A stretch of 64,000 nucleotides of DNA. Source: Symploca sp. SIO1C2. GTDB taxonomy: Bacteria; Cyanobacteriota; Cyanobacteriia; Cyanobacteriales; Coleofasciculaceae. The notes under the pieces were generated by a model. The model did not search any database. It saw nothing but the letters and a program-made list of their open reading frames with translations, and had not been told where the DNA came from. A program made the translations under genes and the position numbers. The stretch spans positions 47,952 to 111,951 of the forward strand of contig JAAHFP010000021.1 of the NCBI GenBank assembly GCA_010672925.1. Direction: 5' to 3'. Below, one piece after another: positions 54,690 through 62,354 of this stretch. Every line of letters begins with the position of its first letter. Position 1 is the first letter of the stretch.

Positions 54690-55592
54690 ATGTTTGAGAA
54701 AATACTGCCTCTGGTTATCATCTTTTTAATAGGATTACTTCTGAGGAAGCTAAAAGTACTAGAATTACAAGATAGTCAAGTTATTGGTAAGCTCTTAACC
54801 AATTTAGTTTTGCCAGCAGTTGTTTTTAAAGCCCTATACATAGCCCAAATAGAAGCGGATTTGATTTATTTGCCCGTCGCTGGACTATCTGTAATTTTAT
54901 CTTTAACCTTGATCATTTTTTTTAGTCTGCGATTCTTCAAATTTGAGCGCATCAGAAAAGGCTCTTTAATTATCACATTCTCTAGCTGGGAGACAGGAGG
55001 AATTGGATTTCCTTTTATGCTGTTAGCTTTTGGAGAAATAGGAGTAAGCAGAATTGTTTTATTTGACCTAGCTCAGGTCATTTTTTTATTTACTGTAATC
55101 AATTTTCTTGCTTGTCGATTTGGTCAAAGTAAATTTCACTTAAAAGATGGAATTGTAACTATTTTCAAGACACCGGTAATTTGGGCAATAATTTCGTCTC
55201 TAACTTTAAGGTTATTCGAGTTCAATGATTCTTTGTTAATCAGTTTTCTTACCCCTTTAGAAAATAGCTTCTTGTTTCTGATATTAATCTTACTAAGTTT
55301 GAAAGTTAATTTTCAATTGTCTTCATTTAAATTGTGTTTAATCATCACTCTCGCCAAAACCTTCTGTGGTATTGGACTAGGGTGGCTAGCTGCCATGATC
55401 TTTGGTTTTACAGGTGTAGAGAGAGCGGCGATCATCGTCGGTTCTTCAATGCCTCCTAGTATGCTCACCCTCATTTTCTCTGAAAAGAACAACCTGGATA
55501 CCAAGTTAGTGGCCAATCTCTTATCAATTTCCCTACCTTTCAGTTGTGCATTCTTGACTGTATTCCTACGACTATTCCTAACAAACTCATAA
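54690..55592 (+). CDS. AEC-family transporter (auxin efflux carrier fold)
   Basis: 300 residues from the ATG at 54690; a TTG 21 bases earlier is less likely. About ten membrane helices in two five-helix halves, with NLVLPAVVFKAL in the first and SSMPPSMLTLIFSEKNNLD in the second, the expected positions of the crossover sites. Family members carry organic acids or auxin-like anions. It is divergent from the DUF433 gene with a 72-bp gap that must hold both promoters. Substrate unknown. Confidence 0.88.
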   Translation: MFEKILPLVIIFLIGLLLRKLKVLELQDSQVIGKLLTNLVLPAVVFKALYIAQIEADLIYLPVAGLSVILSLTLIIFFSLRFFKFERIRKGSLIITFSSWETGGIGFPFMLLAFGEIGVSRIVLFDLAQVIFLFTVINFLACRFGQSKFHLKDGIVTIFKTPVIWAIISSLTLRLFEFNDSLLISFLTPLENSFLFLILILLSLKVNFQLSSFKLCLIITLAKTFCGIGLGWLAAMIFGFTGVERAAIIVGSSMPPSMLTLIFSEKNNLDTKLVANLLSISLPFSCAFLTVFLRLFLTNS

Positions 55593-55786
55593 CTAGGGCT
55601 TGTTGAATAAGTAATAAATAATAAGTAACAAGTAACAAATAGAGTGAGAATTATACAGATTTCCAACTGGTAGGGTAGGTTATTTTCCTGCCCGCTGCAC
55701 TAGTTTACGGGCAAGATACTTGCTATGGGGCAACTTCCCTTGTAATGTTGTAGCCTATAACCATAAACGGCTTAGTAAATAATATT

Positions 55787-56608
55787 ATGACAGATTCTCA
55801 AACTGTTGTGGCATCTGAAGCTGAGAAACAACAGTCCTTTGTCGCTAGTCCCGGCTTTTTCCTCCTGCTGAAAACGCTGCAATCATTAGGTGTGGCGGCT
55901 TTAGTTTTTTGCGCGATCGCAACTTTTCTCATTCCTGGAGCCTACAATCTTCTTCTCATCTATGATGCCGGATTGCTTGCTGGACTAATTTTTCTGTTTC
56001 TCATCAGTAGTCAGTTTGCTGATTTGAGAAAAATGGCTGGCTTTAATCTTAAACAGAAAGCTGCGCTTTATGCCAACTTACTGCCGAAAAAGGATGCTCC
56101 TGATGATTTACCTGATGGGTTCAGCGAATCTAGAGAACAAGCTTTAGAATACTGTCAAAATTTAATTCAAGATTACGTAAGGGTTCGTAAAACATCTAGG
56201 AACTTCTACTATATTTTCCAACTTTCAACCATCGTTTTGTCTGGTATTACACCAATCCTAGTCTTAGTCGATAAACAAGTGGATGTGCCTTACATACAAT
56301 GGCTACCTGTAATTTTTCCTGCTATAGCTGCGGTGGTTACCAGTGTCTCAACTTCTTTCCCTTTTCAAGAGCGTTGGGTGAATGCCAATCGGGTTGTGGA
56401 AAAATTGGAAGCGGAACAGGAGAAGTTTATCTTGGGAATAACTCAACCTTACCGTGCTTTTGCGATGGAAGCAAGTGATGAAGAACGCCGTAAAAAATTG
56501 AAATTATCTATCGAAAATTTCATCCTCGAAGTCAACAAAATTCATCTGCAACAGTTTGAGACAGCTGCTACTAGGGTTGATGAGGAGCAAGTGAAGGAGA
56601 AGAAATAA
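55787..56608 (+). CDS. DUF4231 membrane protein (SLATT-like)
   Basis: 273 residues. Two N-terminal helices (about 33-75, AALVFCAIATFLIPGAY and AGLLAGLIFLFLISSQF), a soluble part, then a DUF4231 domain with two more helices (YYIFQLSTIVLSGITPILVLV near 142-162 and WLPVIFPAIAAVVTSVST near 172-190) and the conserved FPFQERWVNANRVVEKLEAE. Related SLATT proteins are proposed pore formers in defence and stress modules, but this one has no partner gene here. Function unknown. Confidence 0.75.
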   Translation: MTDSQTVVASEAEKQQSFVASPGFFLLLKTLQSLGVAALVFCAIATFLIPGAYNLLLIYDAGLLAGLIFLFLISSQFADLRKMAGFNLKQKAALYANLLPKKDAPDDLPDGFSESREQALEYCQNLIQDYVRVRKTSRNFYYIFQLSTIVLSGITPILVLVDKQVDVPYIQWLPVIFPAIAAVVTSVSTSFPFQERWVNANRVVEKLEAEQEKFILGITQPYRAFAMEASDEERRKKLKLSIENFILEVNKIHLQQFETAATRVDEEQVKEKK

Positions 56609-56611
56609 GCA

Positions 56612-56671
56612 TTAGAAGGCAGGAGGCAGGAAGAAAAAGAAGTCAGCTAAATAAAGACGAATTTTTGTCAT
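56612..56671 (-). pseudogene. DUF5615 toxin start truncated at a GGCAGGA array
   Basis: An ATG overlapping the DUF433 stop opens MTKIRLYLAD, the standard start of DUF5615 toxins, then the frame runs straight into the reverse of a GGCAGGA array (read FFFFLPPAF) and stops after 20 codons. A normal toxin has roughly 110 residues. Confidence 0.75.
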
Positions 56672-56961
56672 TTTGAGGATAGGGTTGACTGATAATGTTG
56701 CTTGGCGAGTTCTTCATAAGCAGTTTGCTCTGCTATGAGATCTTGGTCGATCTCCTGACGATTAGCGTGATAATAAGTTAATGCTGCATAAATTTGAGTA
56801 ATTGTTAAGTGATTTAATCGTCTAGCTATATCTTCAGCACTGTTGCCTTGATTATATAGCCCAGCAATCCGTCGAACAGATGTTCGAGTTCCTTTAATTA
56901 CTGGACGATCACTATAGCGATCCTGCGCAATTAGTTGGCCAATGTCGGTCAGAGTTGTCAA
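56668..56961 (-). CDS. DUF433 antitoxin-like protein, TTG start
   Basis: 97 residues. DUF433 pattern: RYSDRPVIKGTRTSVRRIAG, YNQGNSAEDIARRLNHLTI and QIYAALTYYHANRQEID. The start is TTG, supported by AGGAG ten bases upstream. It is the second DUF433 gene within 2.4 kb and it too is followed by a broken toxin start. It is quite different in sequence from the one at 54342, so they are not recent copies. Confidence 0.88.
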   Translation of the reverse strand: MTTLTDIGQLIAQDRYSDRPVIKGTRTSVRRIAGLYNQGNSAEDIARRLNHLTITQIYAALTYYHANRQEIDQDLIAEQTAYEELAKQHYQSTLSSK

Positions 56962-57165
56962 GAGGTTTCTCCTATTGATTAGCGATGCTATTCTGTTACT
57001 TTAAAATATAGTTTGCTATCTAGCCAACTATAAATTTCCTTTACTCTTGTCTAAGACTTATGCTGTATCTCTATCTCCTTAAAGACTGCTGTATGTTGTG
57101 TGAAAACTTTAGCGATCGCCAGGGAGTATGGGAAGATAGAGCACTAACCTCTAACACCTAATTTT

Positions 57166-58809
57166 ATGAGTGGCATCAACTGGTTTCCTCGGTTCCCTAA
57201 GCGCTGTTGGTCAACCGGTAAGTTTCTGGCATTGTCTGTATGTTGCTGCTTACTGGTTATTAGTTGCGGTGGCACTCCTCCCAGTTCCAACACGGCTGGT
57301 AGTGGTAGGCTAGTAGTTGGAACAACCCTCAAACCAAGAACCCTAGACCCGGCTGATGCTTACGAGTTATCAGCAAGTAACATTCTCAATAGTCTATGCG
57401 ATCGCCTCTATACTTACCAATCCGGTAGCTCAGAATTAGTACCCCAACTGGCAACGGAATTACCTCAAGTCAGCGAGGATGGTATCACCTACATTATTCC
57501 CCTAAGGGAGGGAGTCACATTCCATGATGGAACTCCTTTCAATGGGGAAGCAATGGCTTTTTCCCTCAATCGGTTTATCCAAAACGGTGGTAAACCTTCC
57601 TCCTTACTGGTAGATGTGGTGGATTCGGTGGAGGCATCTGGGGATTATGAATTGACAATCAAGCTCAAAAATAGTTTTGCTCCCTTCCCCTCACTGTTAG
57701 CCTTCTCCGGAATGTGTGCTGTTTCCCCGGAAGCTTATGAAATTGGTAGTGGTAAATTCCAGCCGAAGCAATTTGTGGGAACTGGTCCTTATAAATTAAC
57801 CGAGTTTGGTGCTAATACCATTAAGTTAGATGTGTTTGCCGATTACTGGGGAGAGAAACCCCCAAATCCAGGACTGACCTTTCAAATCCTAACCAGTTCA
57901 GTAAATTTGTTCAACTCTTTCACTACTGGTGCTGTGGATATTGCTTATCAAACTTTTGATCCAGACCAGATTTTGAGTTTGAAAGATAAAGCAGCTTCAG
58001 CAGGTTGGCAAGTAATCGAATCTCCGAGCAATAATATCAGCTATATGGTACTCAATACCAAATTAGCACCTTTTGATCAGCCAGAAACTAGACAAGCGAT
58101 TGCAGCCTTAATCGATCGCAAATTAATCAATGAGCGTGTCCTCAGAAGTCAAGCCACCCCAGCCTATAGTATCATTCCCAGTGGTTTTGAATTCTCAGTG
58201 CCAACTTTTCAAACTGCTTATGGTGACGGTGATATCACTCAAGCCAAAGAATTACTCACCGAAGCAGGATTTACTCCAGACAAACCCTTAACCTTTGAGA
58301 TTTGGTATCCATCCGGTTCAGCGACAAGAGAGCAAGTTGCTAGTACCTTAAAAGAATATGCCGCACAACAACTAGAAGGACTAGTGGTAATCGAACCTCA
58401 AACAGTAGATTCGAGTAGTTATTGGAAGCAAATAAGTCAGGGAGTATATCAGAGTGCTCTAGTAAATTGGTATCCCGATTTTTCCGACGCCGACAACTTT
58501 ATTCATCCTTTAGTTAGTTGTACCAAAGGCTCAGAAGCCGACGGCTGTGAGGAGGGGGCTAGCCAAAGTCAGGGTTCATTTTACTATAATGAGCGCATGA
58601 ATAAATTGATCGAACAGCAGCGGATTGAACAAGATCCACAAGCACGACAAAAGATTTTTGCAGAAATACAAACCCTACTAGCTCAAGATGTTCCGATAAT
58701 TCCCCTATCGCAACCCAAAGAATATGCCTTCGCTAAACCAGAATTAGCTAACGTGAAGTTAGATCCGATTCTACAGGTACGACTCTGGGAAATTGAGAAA
58801 GGTGAGTAG
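57166..58809 (+). CDS. ABC transporter substrate-binding lipoprotein, family 5
   Basis: 547 residues. Lipoprotein signal peptide with lipobox LVISC near residue 34. Family 5 (peptide/nickel/opine) features: LVVGTTLKPRTLDPADAY, GITYIIPLREGVTFHDGTPF, FVGTGPYKLTEF and a C-terminal NWYPDFSDADNFIHPL. It would deliver oligopeptides or similar ligands to a permease; none is encoded nearby, so it is an orphan. The stop TAG is the first triplet of an AGGTGTT array. A broken CTAACACCTAA piece of the same array class precedes the start. Confidence 0.93.
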   Translation: MSGINWFPRFPKRCWSTGKFLALSVCCCLLVISCGGTPPSSNTAGSGRLVVGTTLKPRTLDPADAYELSASNILNSLCDRLYTYQSGSSELVPQLATELPQVSEDGITYIIPLREGVTFHDGTPFNGEAMAFSLNRFIQNGGKPSSLLVDVVDSVEASGDYELTIKLKNSFAPFPSLLAFSGMCAVSPEAYEIGSGKFQPKQFVGTGPYKLTEFGANTIKLDVFADYWGEKPPNPGLTFQILTSSVNLFNSFTTGAVDIAYQTFDPDQILSLKDKAASAGWQVIESPSNNISYMVLNTKLAPFDQPETRQAIAALIDRKLINERVLRSQATPAYSIIPSGFEFSVPTFQTAYGDGDITQAKELLTEAGFTPDKPLTFEIWYPSGSATREQVASTLKEYAAQQLEGLVVIEPQTVDSSSYWKQISQGVYQSALVNWYPDFSDADNFIHPLVSCTKGSEADGCEEGASQSQGSFYYNERMNKLIEQQRIEQDPQARQKIFAEIQTLLAQDVPIIPLSQPKEYAFAKPELANVKLDPILQVRLWEIEKGE

Positions 58810-58881
58810 GTGTTAGGTGGTAGGTGTTAGGTGGTAGGTAGTAGGTGGTAGGTGGTAGGTGTTAGGTAGTAGGTGGTAGGT
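58805..58881. repeat. AGGTGTT heptad array at the binding-protein stop
   Basis: About ten AGGTGTT/AGGTGGT units; the first supplies the TAG stop of the preceding gene. Same class as 42763-42881. Confidence 0.9.
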
Positions 58882-58902
58882 GGATAATTGTGGCGATATG
58901 TA

Positions 58903-59097
58903 TGTAGGGGCGAAGCATTTGAGCGATAACTTATCGGTAAAACCCAAGTTGTACAATCCAAATGCTACACCCTCCGACAGTTGGAAAACACACCTGAATA
59001 CTTCATCTCAATTCTGGTTGCATCGGAATGATTAAAAATCTGGCTTTCTGGTTAGAAAACATAGATACACCAAGGGCGCAAGCTTTGCGCCCCTACA
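58903..59097. mobile_element. 195-bp element with TGTAGGGGCG ends
   Basis: Begins TGTAGGGGCGAAGCATTTG and ends with the imperfect inverse AAGCTTTGCGCCCCTACA. Length and terminal ten bases match the elements at 2839 and 3370, but the interior differs. No coding potential. Confidence 0.6.
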
Positions 59098-59256
59098 TCA
59101 CGAATATTATCCTAATGTAGCCGGAATTGATATCACCCTTAGTTCGACGGTACGATTGCTGGGAAATTGATAATTTTTCCAATTGAACCATGCGCGATCG
59201 CACAATCAACAGATATCGCACATTATATAGCAAAAGGCGACCGGGCAGAGGAATAA

Positions 59257-59328
59257 CAAATGACCAATGACAAACAACAAACAACAAACAACAAACAACA
59301 AATAACCAATGACAAACAACAAATATGG
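59257..59328. repeat. ACAAACA/ACAAATG array that contains the tsaB start
   Basis: About ten heptads run up to and through the first codons of tsaB (MTNNK is array sequence). No separate ribosome site is seen. Confidence 0.85.
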
Positions 59329-60046
59329 TCTTGCCTTACATACGACTAGTCCTCAACTAGGGTTAGCAATCAGCAACTTTGCTGGTGACACCCGTAGTCA
59401 AACTTGGGACTTAGGGCGAGATTTGTCTACCTATTTACAGCAGCATTTAGCCGAGTTTATCAAACCTCAGACTTGGGTAGACTTGGAGTTTATTGCCGTA
59501 GCCAAAGGCCCAGGTAGCTTTACAAGTACTCGCATTGGTATTGTTACTGCCCGTACCCTAGCACAGCAGCTGGATATTCCCCTATTGGCAATTTCCACCT
59601 TGGCAGCAATGGGTTGGTTTCAAGTAGTCAAGGATTCAGAGCAATTTGAGCAATTCACTTCTCCACCCACCCTAGCTTTGCAAATGCCTGCCCAGCGTAA
59701 CCAGTTATTTACCGCTGTCTATCAGGTATCCTTTCAAGAAAAAAGGCAGGAGGCAGGAGGCAGGAGGCAGGAGGGAAGAGGATTTGGCTTGTTTTTTCCC
59801 TTCTTAGGAGGAGGCTCTTTAGAAGCTAGGGTGCTTACCCAAGTATTGCCAGACTCAGTAATGACCCCGGAAACTTGGCAGCAATCTCTGGAATCCCTCC
59901 AGATGCCTTACCAGTTAGTTGATGTCCCCAGGGATTTGGGAACTAATGCAGCAAGTGTGTTAGACCTTGCATATGGTCTTTGGCAACAAGGAAAGCGCCC
60001 TCACTGGTCAGAAGCACTGCCTTTTTACGGTCAGCATCCGGTATAA
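59309..60046 (+). CDS. tsaB: TsaB, tRNA threonylcarbamoyladenosine factor, with a repeat-coded insert
   Basis: 245 residues. ASKHA-fold features: YGLALHTTSPQLGLAIS, VAKGPGSFTSTRIGIVTART, LLAISTLAAM and RNQLFTAVYQ. TsaB holds TsaD for formation of the universal t6A37 of ANN-decoding tRNAs. An insert EKRQEAGGRRQEGRG (about 145-159, DNA 59743-59785) is a translated GGCAGGA array between AVYQVSF and the ARVLTQVLPD segment; it keeps the frame. The start ATG lies in a long ACAAACA/ACAAATG array (59257-59325). A second Met nearby is out of the conserved start. Confidence 0.92.
   Translation: MTNNKYGLALHTTSPQLGLAISNFAGDTRSQTWDLGRDLSTYLQQHLAEFIKPQTWVDLEFIAVAKGPGSFTSTRIGIVTARTLAQQLDIPLLAISTLAAMGWFQVVKDSEQFEQFTSPPTLALQMPAQRNQLFTAVYQVSFQEKRQEAGGRRQEGRGFGLFFPFLGGGSLEARVLTQVLPDSVMTPETWQQSLESLQMPYQLVDVPRDLGTNAASVLDLAYGLWQQGKRPHWSEALPFYGQHPV
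59743..59780. repeat. GGCAGGA array inside tsaB
   Basis: Five consecutive 7-mers within the coding region, read in frame as an Arg/Gly/Gln/Glu-rich loop. Confidence 0.9.
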
Positions 60047-60147
60047 GCTAAGGATTAATCAAAGATATTTACTTATCCTTATTTTTAACTTCAGAAGAAA
60101 TACCAGAAATGAGACTATTATGGAACAGTCTCTACTGAGCAACCTTG

Positions 60148-61035
60148 ATGGGATACGTTATTTCAATCGTCAACATGAAAGGGGGTGTCGGCAAAACCAC
60201 CCTCACCGTTAACTTAGCAGCTAGTCTCGTCAAAGATTACGGAATGCGGGTATTGGTAGTTGACCTTGATATGCAGGTTAACGCGACTCTTAGCCTGATG
60301 CCGCCCCTACAGTTTGCTAAATTGAAACAAGACAACCGCACCTTAAAGCAATTAATCAGTCAAGTCTTTAAACCAGATAACGATTCCCCTCTTTCTCTTA
60401 AGCAGGTAATTGTCCCCAATATTTGCCAGATGTCCGGATTTGACTTATTACCGGGAGACATCGAGCTTTACAATGATTTTTTATTGGCTGCACTGATCTA
60501 TTCTCATGCTAGTAAAAACCAACTAGAATTTGAAAAAAGTTGGAATAATTTGGAAGATTATTTATTGAAATCTATTATCCAGCCAATTATCCAAGATTAT
60601 GACTTTATTTTGTTAGATTTTCCCCCAGGAGATTATCTACTTACTCGTAGTGGAATTATTGCTAGTGATTTTTATTTAATTCCGGCAAGACCAGAACCTT
60701 TATCCGTGGTTGGTATGGGGATATTAGAAGGTCATATCAATCAACTTAGAGAAAAAAATCGCTCTAAAATAGGTCTTATTGGCATTGTCTTTTCTTCCCT
60801 TGGTCATTCCACCAATATGGCTCTCCAAGTCAAAAGTAGGGTTGCGGCTGAATTTGGAGAAGAGCAAGTATTTAATATAGAAATTCCCATGAACGTTGCT
60901 ATCGCCAAAGCAGTTGATGAATTTAAGCCAGTGCTGCTAACAGAACCTCGCTCTACTGGTGCTAAAGCCTTTACTGAGCTAGCCAAAGAATTCTTAGAAA
61001 AATTTTCTAAGATAGCAAACAAGAAATCAAACTAG
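60148..61035 (+). CDS. ParA-family ATPase, first of a tandem pair
   Basis: 295 residues from the ATG at 60148; a TTG just before it is also possible. Deviant Walker A KGGVGKTTLTVNLAASL, switch I DLDMQVNAT, Walker B-like DFILLDFPPGDYLLT. Length and lack of an N-terminal HTH match small ParA/MinD-type ATPases that position chromosomes, carboxysomes or membrane clusters. No ParB or McdB-like partner is adjacent. It is about half identical by eye to the next gene. Confidence 0.9.
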   Translation: MGYVISIVNMKGGVGKTTLTVNLAASLVKDYGMRVLVVDLDMQVNATLSLMPPLQFAKLKQDNRTLKQLISQVFKPDNDSPLSLKQVIVPNICQMSGFDLLPGDIELYNDFLLAALIYSHASKNQLEFEKSWNNLEDYLLKSIIQPIIQDYDFILLDFPPGDYLLTRSGIIASDFYLIPARPEPLSVVGMGILEGHINQLREKNRSKIGLIGIVFSSLGHSTNMALQVKSRVAAEFGEEQVFNIEIPMNVAIAKAVDEFKPVLLTEPRSTGAKAFTELAKEFLEKFSKIANKKSN

Positions 61036-61104
61036 TTAGATACAATGATAATCTAATGTGGTTAGTCCGAAGCAAGTCAACTTTTTGGAGGAGGATTCTA
61101 AATA

Positions 61105-62043
61105 ATGGGAATTGTCATTGCCACCGTTAATATGAAAGGTGGTGTTGGGAAGACGACTCTCACAGTCAACTTGGCTACCAGCTTAGCCAAGAATCACAAC
61201 CAGCGGGTTTTAGTTGTAGATTTAGATACCCAAATTAGCGCTACCCTTAGTCTCATTTCCCCCCAAGAGTTTGCCAAACTGAGGAGAGAAAGGCGCACAT
61301 TAGGTCGGTTAATCTACAAAGCCATCAAACCAGAAAATCGCAGTAAGCTCACTATTGAAGATATTATCCAACCCTATATTTGTGGTATTAAGGGGCTAGA
61401 TTTGTTACCGGGAGATATTGACTTGTATGATGAATATTTAGTATCAGAAATGCTTCATCATCAAGCAGTTAAGGAAGAGAAGCGTAACTTTGGTGACATT
61501 TGGAATAATTTTGAGAGATTTTTAATCAGAAGTACCTTAGAACCGGTGATTGACAAATATGACTTAATTATTTTAGATTGTGCCCCTGGCTATAACTTGT
61601 TAACCCGTAGCGGTATTGTTGCCAGCGATTTTTATTTACTACCAGCAAGACCTGAACCTTTATCGGTAGTAGGTATTCAATTACTAGAAAGACGAATTGC
61701 GCAGCTCAAAGAAAGTCATAAGGATGGAACTCCTCTCAAGTTACAATTACTAGGAATTGTTTTCATCTTGTCCGGAGGACTGATTGGCCGGTATTACAAG
61801 CAAGTTATGAAGCGAGTTACAGAAGATTTTATTCCTACTCAACTGTTTCAAACTCGCATTCCGATGGATGTTAATGTTGCTAAAGCAGTGGATAGTTTTA
61901 AACCGGTAGTTATCGCTACTCCTAACGCCCCAGGAGCTAGAGCTTTTGTTAAATTAACTGAAGAGGTTTTACAGAAGTTACAAGGGGTTAAGAGTTTGTA
62001 TCAAAGTCAACAGAACAAGATGAATTTGACTAATCTTGATTAG
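61105..62043 (+). CDS. ParA-family ATPase, second of a tandem pair
   Basis: 312 residues. KGGVGKTTLTVNLATSL, DLDTQISAT and DLIILDCAPGYNLLT mark the ATPase. A strong ribosome site GGAGGAGG precedes the ATG. It follows its paralogue after 69 bp, same strand, so they are probably co-transcribed. Shared unusual features (NNFERFLIRS against NNLEDYLLKS, RPEPLSVVG) show a local duplication. Partner and cargo unknown. Confidence 0.9.
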   Translation: MGIVIATVNMKGGVGKTTLTVNLATSLAKNHNQRVLVVDLDTQISATLSLISPQEFAKLRRERRTLGRLIYKAIKPENRSKLTIEDIIQPYICGIKGLDLLPGDIDLYDEYLVSEMLHHQAVKEEKRNFGDIWNNFERFLIRSTLEPVIDKYDLIILDCAPGYNLLTRSGIVASDFYLLPARPEPLSVVGIQLLERRIAQLKESHKDGTPLKLQLLGIVFILSGGLIGRYYKQVMKRVTEDFIPTQLFQTRIPMDVNVAKAVDSFKPVVIATPNAPGARAFVKLTEEVLQKLQGVKSLYQSQQNKMNLTNLD

Positions 62044-62049
62044 AATTGG

Positions 62050-62093
62050 GAATGGCTAATGGCTAATGGCTAATGGCTAATGGCTAATTGGGA
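62050..62093. repeat. AATGGCT heptad array
   Basis: Five to six AATGGCT units flanked by TTGGGAATG on both sides, in the spacer after the second ParA gene. Confidence 0.85.
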
Positions 62094-62252
62094 ATGAAAT
62101 TAGATAATTAGGGTTTGCTGTATAAATGTGTAAGCCTTGTATGGCATAGCTTTTAAGCATTTTGTTGCTCAATAAGTGCAAGTTTTTTGTATCGATAGGC
62201 TTATTTTCCTTGCACAAGTGATGAACATATTGCGCTCTTTACAACTATTATC

Positions 62253-62309
62253 CCCCTTGTCCTCCTTGTCTCCCTTGTCTCCCTTGTCTCCCTTGTCTCC
62301 CTTGTCTGA
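62253..62309. repeat. CCCTTGTCT 9-bp array
   Basis: Six CCCTTGTCT/CCTCCTTGT-type units in the spacer before the protease gene's 3' end. The rest of 62044-62354 holds no gene. Confidence 0.85.
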
Positions 62310-62354
62310 CTTATTCTGCAGACCCTAATTAAGCTTATTACTGTTGCCTATTCC

